A DNA stretch of 64,000 nucleotides. It comes from Alienimonas californiensis (lineage in GTDB: Bacteria > Planctomycetota > Planctomycetia > Planctomycetales > Planctomycetaceae). Location of the stretch: NCBI RefSeq assembly GCF_007743815.1, contig NZ_CP036265.1, forward strand, positions 4,657,823-4,721,822. The letters run 5' to 3'. The notes beneath the pieces are model-generated. The model saw only the letters and a program-made list of their open reading frames with translations. It did no database searches and had not been told where the DNA came from. Positions 27,561 to 36,724 of the stretch are shown here, in pieces (the first letter of the stretch is position 1; the number at the start of each line of letters is the position of its first letter). The translations under genes and the position numbers were made by a program.

Positions 27561-28447
27561 ACCCCCACCTTCTCGAACGTGCCGAGTTCCACCCTGAGCG
27601 TGAACGAGCCATCCGGGAGGACATCGACGGTCTGGCTGTCGTGCCAGCGACCGGCGGCGACGTAGCGACCGGCGGCGACGTAGGGGGCGGCGCTGGGGGC
27701 GAATTGCACCCGCACCATTCGCGCCGGGCCGTCCGAATGCCAGACGCCGAAGCTGCCGGCGTGGGCGATCCGCAGGTCGAAGTCCGCTGGCGGCTCGAAC
27801 CGCTCCGGCGTCGTCTCCGCCTCCTCGATTCGGTCGACGCGGAAGGTGCGCTGCTCGCCGTGCTTGCGGGAGTGGGCGTGCAGGTAGAGCCGGCCGCGGT
27901 GCCAGACCAGCCCCAGCGGCTCGACGGCGAAGCGGTCCGCCTCCCCGGTGGAGCCGCTGCGGTAGAGGATCGCCGTCACGCGGCGCTCCTCCCGGCCGAG
28001 CATCACCGCGTCCAGGGCCGGACCGCGGTCAGCGAGGTCCGCCGCGCCGGGGGCCGTGGCCAGAAACCCGCCGGAGAGGCCGTTCAGGTACGCCAGCGCC
28101 GGCTCGCCCAGATGCGCCCGCACCTTCGCCAGTGCCCGGCCCAATGCCTCCCAGACGAACGTGCTGTGGAGCGAACCCAGCAGCGGCCGGGAGAGGTGCA
28201 GGGCGGTGGCTTCGTCCCAGGCGAACGTCAGCGGGGGGAGCCCCTCAGGCGTGGCCAGCCGCCAGGTCGTCTCGCCCCGGCAACCGGCTTCGCACAGGAC
28301 CGGCAGGCCGACCCGCTCCATCGCCTCGAGATCGCGCCGGAAAGCCTTCTTGCTGACGCCCAGTTCGCCGTGTAGATCCTTGAGGGTCGCGCCGCCCTCG
28401 GGGGAGAGCAGCCGCCCGTACAGGGCGAAGCGGGCCGCGTCGGCCAC
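27557..28447 (-). CDS. WYL-domain transcriptional regulator (YafY type), 3'-truncated
   Basis: The 296-residue protein has an N-terminal helix-turn-helix (TLKDLHGELGVSKKAFRRDL, about residues 21-40). A WYL domain follows (FAVEPLGLVWHRGRLYLHAH, then FRVDRIEEA) and part of a WCX domain (ARMVRVQFAPSAAPYVAAG). WYL proteins sense nucleic-acid or nucleotide ligands and regulate transcription, often near mobile or defence loci. The WCX domain ends abruptly at LRVELGTFEKVGV where about 30 more residues are expected, exactly at the IS border. An 18-bp tandem duplication encodes YVAAGR twice. The start is GTG at 28447. Function after truncation is uncertain. Confidence 0.8.
   Translation of the reverse strand: MADAARFALYGRLLSPEGGATLKDLHGELGVSKKAFRRDLEAMERVGLPVLCEAGCRGETTWRLATPEGLPPLTFAWDEATALHLSRPLLGSLHSTFVWEALGRALAKVRAHLGEPALAYLNGLSGGFLATAPGAADLADRGPALDAVMLGREERRVTAILYRSGSTGEADRFAVEPLGLVWHRGRLYLHAHSRKHGEQRTFRVDRIEEAETTPERFEPPADFDLRIAHAGSFGVWHSDGPARMVRVQFAPSAAPYVAAGRYVAAGRWHDSQTVDVLPDGSFTLRVELGTFEKVGV
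27647..27682 (-). repeat. 18-bp perfect tandem duplication inside the WYL gene
   Basis: Two identical 18-bp units (27647-27664 and 27665-27682, GCGACCGGCGGCGACGTA) lie head to tail. They keep the frame and add six residues (YVAAGR repeated) to the WCX region, a sign of slippage in a relaxed gene. Confidence 0.9.
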
Positions 28448-28568
28448 GCGACGGTCCGCGATTGGTGTACGCCCGACACGCCACCCGCGACCCGCTCCCG
28501 CCGCGCGTTTACCTGAGACAACCCTCGGGAGCGTGAACCTCGTGAAGAAGCCTCGGCTGATTCACCCC

Positions 28569-29885
28569 TCAGCCCACCTCCCGCATCACCCGCTCGGCGG
28601 CGGCGAGGTCGCGTTCGGCGTAGATCTCGCCGGTCGCGATGTCGCTCTGGCCCAACACGGTGCGGGTCAACTCGATGCCGTACTTCGCCCGCAGCTGGGT
28701 GGCCCGCGTGTGGCGGAGCTGGTTCGGGGACCAGCGGCACGACTCCCGGCGCTCCTTGACCGCCGCGTTCACGGCGGAGCGTTCGGCGTTCGGCAACGCC
28801 TGGATCCCGGCGTGCTTGACCGCGAGGTCTAAGGGGAGGGGGACGGCGTTCTCAGCGGCGCGTTGCACGCACCGCCGGTCACTGGTCGTCGTGTACCGGT
28901 CGCCGGCCTAGCGGGCGGGGTTCTTCTTCCGATTGCTGCCGACGACCCACCCGCACGAGGCCGGGGTCATGCGGGCCGCAGTCGCCGCGGCCCGGCGAGC
29001 GGCTTCGGCTGGCTTCGGGCTGAAGCAGAAGGCGTCGGCCGGGCGATCGTCGAGGTAGGGGCCGAGGATCGCCTGGGCCTCCGTGCCGACGAAGACGGTG
29101 CGGGCCTTGCCGTGGTGCTGGGTCTTGTGCGAGGCGGGGCGGTAGGACCACACCTCCTTCGAACGGTCCACGTCGCGGGGGCGGAGCGAGCAGACCTCCC
29201 CGGGCCGCATCCCGGTGAGCAGCTGCAGCCGCACCATGTCCGCGACGATCGGCGGGAGGTGGGGCAGGGTGGCGTCCACGAGCCGCGGGTCGACTGGCTC
29301 CACCGGATCCGGCTCCCACGCTGGCGTGCGGCCCTGCTGCAGCCCCGTGACCGTGGCGAGGGCCTGGTAGACCTCCGGGCCGATCAGCTCCTCGGAGACC
29401 GCCCACTTGAACACCCGCTTCACCCGCTCGACCCGCTCGTTCACCCCCGGGCGGGAGAGCCCGTCGCGGACGAGCTGGTCCCGGTAGGCCTTCAGCTTCA
29501 GCGGACCGAACTCGGCGGCGGGGGTGGAGCCGTACAGCGAACGCAGCGTCCGCAGCGTGACCTTCAGCACGCCGATCTCGCTGGTGGGCTGCCCGTCCTT
29601 GACGTAATGGCCCTGAGCCCACTTCCAGTACGGCAGGATGACTTCCTCCACGGTCCGCCCCGGCGGGTCGCCGACGGCCGCGACGCCGGCGATCGTCGCG
29701 GGCGCCGGACGAACCTCTGCGGGAATCTCGCCGGAGCGGAGGTACTCCGCGACCAGCCGCCGGTACTTCTCGTCGGCGGCTGGGGTGCCGTACTTGCCGA
29801 GGTAGAACTGCCGGCCGTTCAGGTAGACGCGGGCCTGACCGGTCGGCTTGTGGAGGGTGAGCTTCGGGACGCGTGTGCGGGGCAT
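28569..29885 (-). pseudogene. Tyrosine recombinase (island integrase) with one in-frame stop
   Basis: The gene starts at the ATG at 29885 (MPRTRVPKLTLHKPTGQARV, the usual start of planctomycete integrases) and reads to a TAG at 28908-28910. The same frame then continues AGDRYTTTSDRR to a TGA at 28569-28571. The core-binding region includes VERVKRVFKWAVSEELIG. Catalytic motifs are split by the stop: TGMRPGEVCSL (Arg I) and the SHKTQHHGK lysine lie before it; NQLRHTRATQL (Arg II) and EIYAERD (Tyr) lie after it. The usual GHS is GQS. It lies 164 bp from the tRNA-Pro 3' end and points into the island. Without readthrough it cannot make an active enzyme. Confidence 0.9.
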
Positions 29886-30009
29886 CGGGCGGGATCCGGA
29901 AAGGCGGTCCGCCGAGTTTTTGGTAGTACTACCAAATCTCGGCGGTCGCTCCGGCCGCGCCCGGGAACCTCCCGGGGTACGCGTGAGATCGCGTTCGGCT
30001 CTGGCGGGG

Positions 30010-30045
30010 TAGACGAAAACACCTCGCCGCACGTTGCGGCGAGGT

Positions 30046-30046
<1 letters not shown>
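30010..30046 (-). terminator. Terminator after tRNA-Pro
   Basis: A perfect 11-bp stem (30020-30030 with 30036-30046, loop ACGTT) is followed on the minus strand by the T-rich GTTTTCGTCT. It begins two bases past the tRNA 3' end. The stem sequence differs from the terminator at 12.4 kb, but the CGAAAACACC flank is the same. Confidence 0.8.
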
Positions 30047-30122
<76 letters not shown>

Positions 30123-30271
30123 GACGTGTCGGCGACGCTTCCCCTAAGGGGGCGTCGCGGCGGGGATCATCGCAACGCGTCGCCGCTTCGACAAGCCCGA
30201 CCGCCTGACACATCCCAATCCGCGACGGTTCGGCGCGTTTTCGGCACACACTCGCCTGAGAGCGGGCGTCC

Positions 30272-31336
30272 TCAGACCTTCGGTGCAGCCTTCCCGGTCA
30301 GGCGGTAGACGAAGGCCATCACCTCGGCCAACGCCCCGTACAGGTCGGGCGGGACCGTCCGGCCCACCTTCACCTCGCGCCAGAGCTGACGGGCGAGCGC
30401 GGGCCGTTCGAGGATCGGGACGTTGTGCTGCTTGGCCAGTTCGCGGATGCGGAACGCTACCTCGTCCACGCCCTTGGCCACCACCTGCGGGGCGGGCATG
30501 TGCTCTTCGTACTTCAGCGCGATCGAATAGTGCGTCGGGTTGGTCAGCACGACGTCCGCGTCGGCGACGTGGCTGAGGTCCCGGGCCGCGGCCAGCTTGC
30601 GGTGGGCTTCGCGGCGCCGGCCCTTCACGGTCGGATCGCCGTCCTGATTCTTCATTTCGTCGCGGACCTGCTGCTTCGTCATCTTCAGGTCCCGCTCGTG
30701 CTGCCAGCGTTGGAAGAGGTAGTCGCTGAGCGCCAGCAGGGCGAGGGCCGCCGCCAGCCAGGCGCCCAACGCCGCCAGGGCCGCATGCACGCGGCCCAGC
30801 AGGACCGCCGGCCCGGCGGCCACCATCCCGATCAGGTCCGGCATCCAAGAACTCATCACGAGCCCGGAGACCCCCGTGAGCACCAGCAGCTTCGCCACGC
30901 CCCCGCCGAGCCGCGCCACCGCCCGCGCGTTCATCAGCCGGCCGAACCCGCTGATCGGGTTGACCCGGGACCACTTCGGGGCGAGGGCCTGCGGAGAGAT
31001 CAGCACGCCGAACTGCCCGAGCATCCCCGCCGCGGACGCCAGCCCCAGAGCCACCAGACCGGGGAACAGGGCGGTCGCTAGGAAGGCCGTGATCGCCGCG
31101 GCCCGCGCGTTGGCGTCGCTGGCGGAGAACGTGACCGTCACGTCCCGCAGCGAGAGGTCCAGCAACCCCGCCAGTTTGTCCGACAACCCGATCCCGCCGA
31201 TCCACAGCAGGGCCGCGGCCGCCCCCAGCACGGCGGCGGCGGTCACGTCGGCGCTCTTGGCGATCTGCCCCTGTTCGCGGGCCTCCCGGCGCTTTTGCTC
31301 CGTGGGGTCCTCCGTCTTTTCCTGATCGTCTCCCAC
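30272..31336 (-). CDS. flhB: Flagellar type III export switch protein FlhB
   Basis: The 354-residue inner-membrane protein switches the export specificity of the flagellar type III secretion system. It starts with the conserved KTEDPTEQKRREAREQGQIAK motif. Four hydrophobic segments follow, and the cytoplasmic autocleavage site NPTH lies at 266-269 (VVLTNPTHYSIALKYE). It is the last gene of the flagellar cluster, 38 bp after fliR. flhA, often next to flhB, is not found after it; the tRNA-Pro follows instead. Confidence 0.97.
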   Translation of the reverse strand: MGDDQEKTEDPTEQKRREAREQGQIAKSADVTAAAVLGAAAALLWIGGIGLSDKLAGLLDLSLRDVTVTFSASDANARAAAITAFLATALFPGLVALGLASAAGMLGQFGVLISPQALAPKWSRVNPISGFGRLMNARAVARLGGGVAKLLVLTGVSGLVMSSWMPDLIGMVAAGPAVLLGRVHAALAALGAWLAAALALLALSDYLFQRWQHERDLKMTKQQVRDEMKNQDGDPTVKGRRREAHRKLAAARDLSHVADADVVLTNPTHYSIALKYEEHMPAPQVVAKGVDEVAFRIRELAKQHNVPILERPALARQLWREVKVGRTVPPDLYGALAEVMAFVYRLTGKAAPKV

Positions 31337-31374
31337 CGCGGCCTCCCCCGGTTAGCGTGCGTTGCGGGGCAGGG

Positions 31375-32352
31375 TCAGGCGCGGGGGTCGGGCAGGCCGA
31401 CCAGCGCCTCGTGCAGGGCGGTCAGCGAACCGGCGAGCAGGTCGGCCAGCACGTCGGTCGCCGGAGAGAGCGTCAGGGCGAGGATCAGCAGTCCCGCCGC
31501 GGCCCGCGTGGGGAAGCCGACCGACAGCACGTTGATCTGCGGGACCGTTCGTCCCAGAAAACCGACGGTGAGGCTCATCAGCGACATCACCGCCATCGTC
31601 GGGGCGGCCACCCGCAGGCCGAGCGACATGCCGGCGCCGGCCAACTCCGCCAGCGTCCTCCACGCCTCGCCGGAGACCCACCCCGCCCCCGGCGGCAGAG
31701 TGCGGAAGGTGTCCAGCAGCGTGGCGAACAGTCGCAGATGCCCGTCCACCCCCGGCAGCGTGAGCAGCGCCGCGGTCCCGAGCAGGCCGAGCAACTGCCC
31801 GGTCGGGGAGGCGGAGGCGCCCAGCATCGGGTTGAAGACCTCGCCCATCGCCGTGCCGATCTGCTGATCGACCAGTTCGCCGGCCAACCGCAGGCCCGCC
31901 AGCACGGCAGTCATGCCCAAACCCAGGGCGAAGCCGATCGAGAATTCTCCGAGCGACAGGCGAAGCAGCCCCGCCGGCGTCTTCGGCAGCGGGGCCGGGG
32001 CGGTGAACTCGGCGAGATTCAGCCCGGCCGCCGTGACGGTCAGGCCGCGGGCTTCCAGCGAATCCAGCACGGCTCCCGGAAGTTCCTCGGCGACCAACAC
32101 GGCGTCGCCGTTCGTATCGAGCGCCTGGAACGCCTCCGCCGAGCCGCCCGGCAGGGCGGGGGCGACGACCGCGGCGGCGGCGACGGCCAGCAGCACCCGA
32201 ACGTTCGCCGGCACGACCGGCGTGCCGAACACCGGCCCCACCGTCATCAGTCCCGCCACCCGGAAAAACACCAGCAGAAACCCCACGAACCGCGCCGTCC
32301 CCCACGCGATCAGCGGGTGCGTGAAGTCCGGCGAGGGCAGGTCGAACGGCAC
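31375..32352 (-). CDS. fliR: Flagellar export gate protein FliR with an EF-hand-like insertion
   Basis: FliR forms the export gate with FliP and FliQ. The 325-residue product is longer than the usual 255-265. The FliR pattern is clear: FFRVAGLMTVGPVFG, LRLAGELVDQQIGTAMG, VFNPMLGASASPTGQLLGLL. Residues about 70-130 form an inserted soluble loop containing LDTNGDAVLVAEEL, whose positions 1, 3, 5 and 12 (D79, N81, D83, E90) fit a calcium-binding EF-hand. A degenerate second unit may follow (DSLEARGLTVTAAGLNLAEF). The insertion sits between the second and third hydrophobic segments. Confidence 0.93.
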   Translation of the reverse strand: MPFDLPSPDFTHPLIAWGTARFVGFLLVFFRVAGLMTVGPVFGTPVVPANVRVLLAVAAAAVVAPALPGGSAEAFQALDTNGDAVLVAEELPGAVLDSLEARGLTVTAAGLNLAEFTAPAPLPKTPAGLLRLSLGEFSIGFALGLGMTAVLAGLRLAGELVDQQIGTAMGEVFNPMLGASASPTGQLLGLLGTAALLTLPGVDGHLRLFATLLDTFRTLPPGAGWVSGEAWRTLAELAGAGMSLGLRVAAPTMAVMSLMSLTVGFLGRTVPQINVLSVGFPTRAAAGLLILALTLSPATDVLADLLAGSLTALHEALVGLPDPRA

Positions 32353-32400
32353 GGGGCGGCGAACGCGATACGGCGGGGGAGAAGGGCGCGGCGGGGAACG

Positions 32401-32673
32401 TCAGGTGCCGAGGTTCGGCGCGACGTTCTGGAACAGGGCGGTCGTGTAGTCGCAGGCCGTTTGGATCATCCAGGGCAGGGCCAGCAGCGTGACGCCGGCC
32501 ATCACCGCGATCTTCGGCACGAACGAGAGCGTCTGGTCCTGAAGCTGCGTGACCGCCTGGGCGAGGCTGACGATCAGCCCGATCGCCGCCGCCGCCCCCA
32601 GCACCGGCGTGCCGAGCAACAGCGCCATGAGCAGCGCCTCGCGACTGAGATCCGCGGCAAGATCGGGCGACAT
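32401..32673 (-). CDS. fliQ: Flagellar export gate protein FliQ
   Basis: This 90-residue protein has two transmembrane helices. The family motif is visible in LIVSLAQAVTQLQDQTLSFV. It assembles with FliP and FliR into the export gate. It lies between fliP and fliR; the 108-bp gap to fliP carries an inverted repeat. Confidence 0.95.
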   Translation of the reverse strand: MSPDLAADLSREALLMALLLGTPVLGAAAAIGLIVSLAQAVTQLQDQTLSFVPKIAVMAGVTLLALPWMIQTACDYTTALFQNVAPNLGT

Positions 32674-32684
32674 AGTCGAAGGCG

Positions 32685-32781
32685 GAGGGCGGAAGGACTA
32701 AGGCAGACGGGAGCGGACACGACGGCGGGCGGTGCGGGCATAGTTCTTCCCTCCGCCTTCCGCCATCCCCCTTCCGCCCTC
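32685..32781. repeat. 12-bp inverted repeat in the fliP-fliQ gap
   Basis: GAGGGCGGAAGG (32685-32696) is complementary to CCTTCCGCCCTC (32770-32781). Further similar CTCCGCCTTCCGCC elements lie between them (32751-32764). The RNA could form a strong hairpin between two export-gate genes. The composition resembles short interspersed repeats often seen in planctomycete intergenic regions (general knowledge). Confidence 0.6.
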
Positions 32782-33783
32782 TCAAAGCGGTCTCACGCCT
32801 TCCATCAGCATGCCGACGGTCAGGAACCAACCGTCCACCAGCACGAACAGGAGGAGCTTGAACGGCAGGCTGATCAGCACCGGGGGGAGCATCATCATGC
32901 CCATCGAGATCAGCACGGCGCTGACCACCAGATCGATCACCAGGAAGGGCAGATAGATCTGGAAGCCGATCACGAACGCCGTCTTTAATTCGCTCAGCAT
33001 GTAGGCCGGGATCAGCACGCCCAGCGGCACCTCGTCGTAGGTCTCGGGATCGCCCTCGCCCGGGGAGGCGTCGGCAGGACGACGGTAATCGAGGAACAGA
33101 CGGACGGCGGCCCCGTTCCCCGTGCGTTCGATCTGGTCCGCCATGAAGGCCCTCAGCGGGGCGGCGGTGCGATCGAAGGCTTCGTCCAGCGTGGGCGGGA
33201 CCTCGCCGGGCGCCGGGTCGGTGTACGGCCGGATGCCCTCGTCGTAGCACCGCCCCCAGACCGGCCCCATCACGGCCACCGTGAGGAACAGGCAGAGGGA
33301 GACGACGACCTGGTTCGGCGGCATCTGCTGGGTGCCGATCGCCTGTTTGAGCAGCCCGATCACGATCACGAACCGCACGAAGCAGGTCGTCATCAGCAGG
33401 ATCGACGGGGCCAGACTCAGGACCGTGAGCAGGCCGAGAATCTTCAGCGTGTTCGTCAGCCCGCCGGGGGACAGGGCCGTGTCGGGGTTGAGCGCCTCCG
33501 GCAGCGTCAGCGCGTCGGAGCCCGGCGCCGGGGCCGCCGGTCCCAGGGGAGGGATGGGCGCCGCCTCCGGCGTCCAGGCCGCGGCCGGCACGACCAAGGG
33601 CGGAAACCCGCCGGCGTCCGCCGTGGAGGAGGGCAGCGGGGCGAACATCTCCCGCAGATCCGTCGGCGCCGGATTCTGCCGCACGATGCCCTGCGCAGAC
33701 GCCGGCGCGGCGCACAGCAGTCCGCACAGTGCCGCCGCGACGCGCAGCGTGGACGAGAATGGAACCGACGGGGACTGTCTCAT
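32782..33783 (-). CDS. fliP: Flagellar export gate protein FliP
   Basis: The 333-residue protein has a signal peptide (cleavage near ASAQG), a Pro/Ala-rich linker (about 31-105) and the FliP core from residue 109. The core motifs are [39 protein letters not shown] and [20 protein letters not shown]. The linker is longer than in most FliP proteins. The ATG overlaps the fliO stop (ATGA). Confidence 0.96.
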   Translation of the reverse strand: MRQSPSVPFSSTLRVAAALCGLLCAAPASAQGIVRQNPAPTDLREMFAPLPSSTADAGGFPPLVVPAAAWTPEAAPIPPLGPAAPAPGSDALTLPEALNPDTALSPGGLTNTLKILGLLTVLSLAPSILLMTTCFVRFVIVIGLLKQAIGTQQMPPNQVVVSLCLFLTVAVMGPVWGRCYDEGIRPYTDPAPGEVPPTLDEAFDRTAAPLRAFMADQIERTGNGAAVRLFLDYRRPADASPGEGDPETYDEVPLGVLIPAYMLSELKTAFVIGFQIYLPFLVIDLVVSAVLISMGMMMLPPVLISLPFKLLLFVLVDGWFLTVGMLMEGVRPL

Positions 33784-34499
33784 CGCGTCGCCCCGGCGGG
33801 GCGGAGGCGGGCGGCAAGTCGGCGTTCGGCGTCGGAGACGTCCGGCTCTCTGGGTTCGACGGTGGACGGCTCCGGCCCGCTGGCGACGCGGGCGGCGGCC
33901 CGGCCGAATAACGTGCGGAACGATTCCCGCCCCGCGTCCCGTCCGACGCCGGCCCGACGCAGCGTCCGCGGCGCTTGGACGCGGCAGGCCGCCGCGAGAG
34001 CCTCGGCTTCGACCGGGTCGTCAATCTCCCCCAGCGCCGTCAGCCCGTCCGCGGCGCTGCCGACGAGAATCACCCGTCCGCCGATTCGCACTACGTGCAT
34101 GGAGGCCCGCGGTTCCAATTTCACCCGGGCCAGCACTTCGCAGGTCCCCCCGCCCGCCGCCGCGGCCGTCAGTCGGGAGCCGCCGAACCACTTCGCCGCC
34201 GCGGCGAACAGGCCGAGCACAAGAGCCAGCGCCCCGGCGACGCCCCAGGCCGAGGTCCCCCGCGGTTCCGGGTCCGTCCCTCCCGCGTCGCCCAACCGCA
34301 CGCCGCCCCCGCCGATCTTCAAGGGCGCCGGGTCGGGCGTCCTCGCGTACTCCGCCGCCCCCGCGGGACCGACCCCCGCCGGCGGCAACGCCGCGACCGC
34401 CGAGGCCGCCGGGCGGCCGGACAGGGTCGGGAGTTGCTGCGCATCGGCCGCCCCGGCCGCGAGCGACAGCAGAACGGCGGCGGGGAGCGAGCGGAACAC
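33780..34499 (-). CDS. fliO: FliO-like flagellar assembly protein
   Basis: The 239-residue product has a signal-like N-terminus and one transmembrane helix (about 84-104, [20 protein letters not shown]). A FliO-type cytoplasmic domain follows ([40 protein letters not shown]), then a charged tail. FliO helps assemble the FliP5-FliR complex. Identity rests on the motif pattern and on the position directly before fliP, which it overlaps. Confidence 0.85.
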   Translation of the reverse strand: MFRSLPAAVLLSLAAGAADAQQLPTLSGRPAASAVAALPPAGVGPAGAAEYARTPDPAPLKIGGGGVRLGDAGGTDPEPRGTSAWGVAGALALVLGLFAAAAKWFGGSRLTAAAAGGGTCEVLARVKLEPRASMHVVRIGGRVILVGSAADGLTALGEIDDPVEAEALAAACRVQAPRTLRRAGVGRDAGRESFRTLFGRAAARVASGPEPSTVEPREPDVSDAERRLAARLRPAGATR

Positions 34500-34539
34500 G
34501 GTGCGGCGGGACGAAGTCAGGGGGAACGGGCCGGGCGAG

Positions 34540-35316
34540 TCAGCGGTCGGGAGCGAGGATCTCCGCGACGCGGACGCAGAAATTGTCGTTCAGCACGAGC
34601 ACCTCGCCGCGGGCGACCAGGCGGCCGTTCACGAGGATGTCCACCGGGTCGCCCGCCAGCTTGTCGAGCGACACCACGGAGCCGTCCCGCAGGGCGACGA
34701 CCTCCTCCAGCGACATCTCCGCCCGGCCCAGTTCGATGCGGAGATCCAGCTCCACGTCGTCTAGCGCCCCGAGTCCCTCGCCCGTCCCCCGGGAGCCCCC
34801 GGCGGACCGTCCGCTCTCGGCGAAGGCTTCCAGTTGCAAGGGCGAGGTGCGACCGAGCGAGTCCGGCGGGTTCTGCCCCGCGGACAGCACCGGCCGTCGG
34901 CCGCGGCGGACCTCCGCCTCGACCTCCTCCAGCAGTTTTTCGACCTGTCCGCCGACCGGGATGGAGGTGGCGGCCTCACGGCGTCCCGGGGCCGACCCAC
35001 TCGCGGCCGAAGTGCCGTGGGCGGCGTAGGGGTCTCCGGCGTCATCGTCGTCGCGGTCGCCCAGACGGCTGAATGTGCCGTCGTCCGGCTCCGGATCAGT
35101 GCCCTCGTCGTCCTCCGGCGGCATCTGCACGGAACCGGCGGCCGCGGCGGCCAGCAGCGCCTCAATGTCGTCGGAGGGCAGCGTCTCCCCCGTGGCGCCG
35201 GGCTCTGCGTCGTCTCGGCCGGCCCCGTACCCGCCCCCCGCCTGTACGTCTGCGGGAGGCGCACCGGCGGCCGGAGCGTCGGCCGAGGGGTCAGCGGATT
35301 GATCGGAAGCGGCCAC
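34540..35316 (-). CDS. fliN: Flagellar C-ring protein FliN, long form with FliM/FliY-like N-terminus
   Basis: The last 75 residues are a SpoA/FliN domain ([51 protein letters not shown]), which forms the lower C-ring. The 258-residue length is about twice that of classical FliN. The extension is acidic and low-complexity, but residues 46-61 ([16 protein letters not shown]) resemble the N-terminal motif of FliM/FliY, which in those proteins binds CheY-P. A mid-region heptad-like stretch ([15 protein letters not shown]) also occurs. No fliM is present between this gene and fliL. Confidence 0.9.
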   Translation of the reverse strand: MAASDQSADPSADAPAAGAPPADVQAGGGYGAGRDDAEPGATGETLPSDDIEALLAAAAAGSVQMPPEDDEGTDPEPDDGTFSRLGDRDDDDAGDPYAAHGTSAASGSAPGRREAATSIPVGGQVEKLLEEVEAEVRRGRRPVLSAGQNPPDSLGRTSPLQLEAFAESGRSAGGSRGTGEGLGALDDVELDLRIELGRAEMSLEEVVALRDGSVVSLDKLAGDPVDILVNGRLVARGEVLVLNDNFCVRVAEILAPDR

Positions 35317-35347
35317 GGGAGCGGGGGCCGGTCGGGCGGACCGGCGT

Positions 35348-35860
35348 CTACTGTTCGAGGGCTTTGAATTCGCTCACCACCGCGGTGCGGACGACGTCCT
35401 CCCGCAGCACGGTGTTCATCGCGTCCGCGAGATCCCCTTTGAACCCCCGCAGACGGGGATCGTCGAGATCGTCGCTGGTCGCGGCGCGGGCCACTTCCAG
35501 CACGGCCTGCCGGATGCGGGCCTGAAACGCCCCGCCGACCGAGGCAGAGATTTCTTCGGACCGGTGGGCGGGCACGACCGCGGTCAGACGAAAGGTGAGG
35601 TGCACCAGTCGCCCGGGAATTGCCCGGGCGTTCGTGGTGGTGAAGGAGTCGACCGCCACCTCGGCGAGTTCCTCGGTGGCCGCGTCGGGGAGTTGGGTCT
35701 CCGCGATCGCCTCCTCCGGGGCGAGCAGCACGTACAGCACGCCGGCTTCGACCAGCATGACCGTCAGCACGAGTCCGGCGACCTTCGCGGCCCCGCCCAG
35801 TTTGGCGGGCGCCTTTTTCGCGTCGTCGTCAGACGGTTTCTCGGCGGGTGCGTCCGCCAT
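35348..35860 (-). CDS. fliL: Flagellar basal-body-associated protein FliL
   Basis: The 170-residue protein has a charged cytoplasmic N-terminus, one transmembrane helix (about 24-47) and a periplasmic FliL domain ending in [20 protein letters not shown], close to the family's typical C-terminus. FliL supports stator function around the motor. It sits between motB and fliN. Confidence 0.9.
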   Translation of the reverse strand: MADAPAEKPSDDDAKKAPAKLGGAAKVAGLVLTVMLVEAGVLYVLLAPEEAIAETQLPDAATEELAEVAVDSFTTTNARAIPGRLVHLTFRLTAVVPAHRSEEISASVGGAFQARIRQAVLEVARAATSDDLDDPRLRGFKGDLADAMNTVLREDVVRTAVVSEFKALEQ

Positions 35861-35968
35861 GCGGTCCTCCCGACCGGAGCGTGCGAAGCGAACCGTCGTC
35901 GCGGGGACCCGTCAGGCGGGCGGTCGCGGCGAGCGGACCCGCCGCGTCGTGCGGCGGGCGGGCGGACG

Positions 35969-36661
35969 CTAGTTCTCTCCCACCAGCACGTCAACACGAT
36001 CCCACGCGCGCAACGGATCGCGGGTCGTCCAGCCGTCCGGCCCGGGGGGGGTGGTGGCGCCGGCGGACTCGATGCGGAACCGCGACGCGGCCACGCCGCG
36101 TTCCTGCAGCGCCGCCGCGACTGCCTCCGCCCGCGCCCGCGACAGCGCCCAGACGTCTTCGTGGGGCGAGCCGGGGGGAAGCCCCTCCGGCGAGGCGTGA
36201 CCGCGGACAATGACCTCGCCGCTGGTGCGATGCAGCGCGGCGGCGAGCGAGTCGAGCGTCGCCGTCATCTTCGGACCGACCTCGGCGCCGAAGCGATCGA
36301 AGGCCGCCGGCCCCGCCAAAGCGGGCGGCCGGTCCGGCGGCGCCTCCGCGGCGCCGTTGAACGTGCCCGCCGTATCCCGGGCGTCGGCCGTCTCCCGGTC
36401 CGTCCCCAGCGGACGTTGCTGCCCCGAGGCGTTGGCCCGCTCACGGTCGTTCCGGTCCAACGGAGAGGGCCCCGGCGACGCCGCGATCCCCTCGGACGGG
36501 CCGAACCGCTGCTGGAACACCTCCAGGATCGCCCGGACCCTGCCCTCGTCTTTAATTTCGCTCATGCTGACCAGCATGATAAAAAAGGTCAGCAGCAGGC
36601 TCATCATGTCGCCGTAGGTGACGACCCATTCCGGCACGCCGGGCGGTGCGTCGTCGTCCAT
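35969..36661 (-). CDS. motB: Flagellar motor stator protein MotB
   Basis: The 230-residue protein has the signature WVVTYGDMMSLLLTFFIMLV with the proton-accepting Asp at residue 18. After a linker comes an OmpA-like peptidoglycan-binding domain (EVIVRGHASPEGL, ALSRARAEAVAAALQERGV). It partners MotA, encoded 63 bp upstream. Confidence 0.96.
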   Translation of the reverse strand: MDDDAPPGVPEWVVTYGDMMSLLLTFFIMLVSMSEIKDEGRVRAILEVFQQRFGPSEGIAASPGPSPLDRNDRERANASGQQRPLGTDRETADARDTAGTFNGAAEAPPDRPPALAGPAAFDRFGAEVGPKMTATLDSLAAALHRTSGEVIVRGHASPEGLPPGSPHEDVWALSRARAEAVAAALQERGVAASRFRIESAGATTPPGPDGWTTRDPLRAWDRVDVLVGEN

Positions 36662-36724
36662 CAGTGCGACCTTTCTTGCGCGACGGGGATTCAGGCGATC
36701 TCAAATAAACGTCCCGGGCCCGGC

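Noticed and set aside
31352-34024. An 890-codon minus-strand frame spanning fliR to fliP
   Set aside because: It is out of frame with fliR, fliQ and fliP, which all have clear family motifs.
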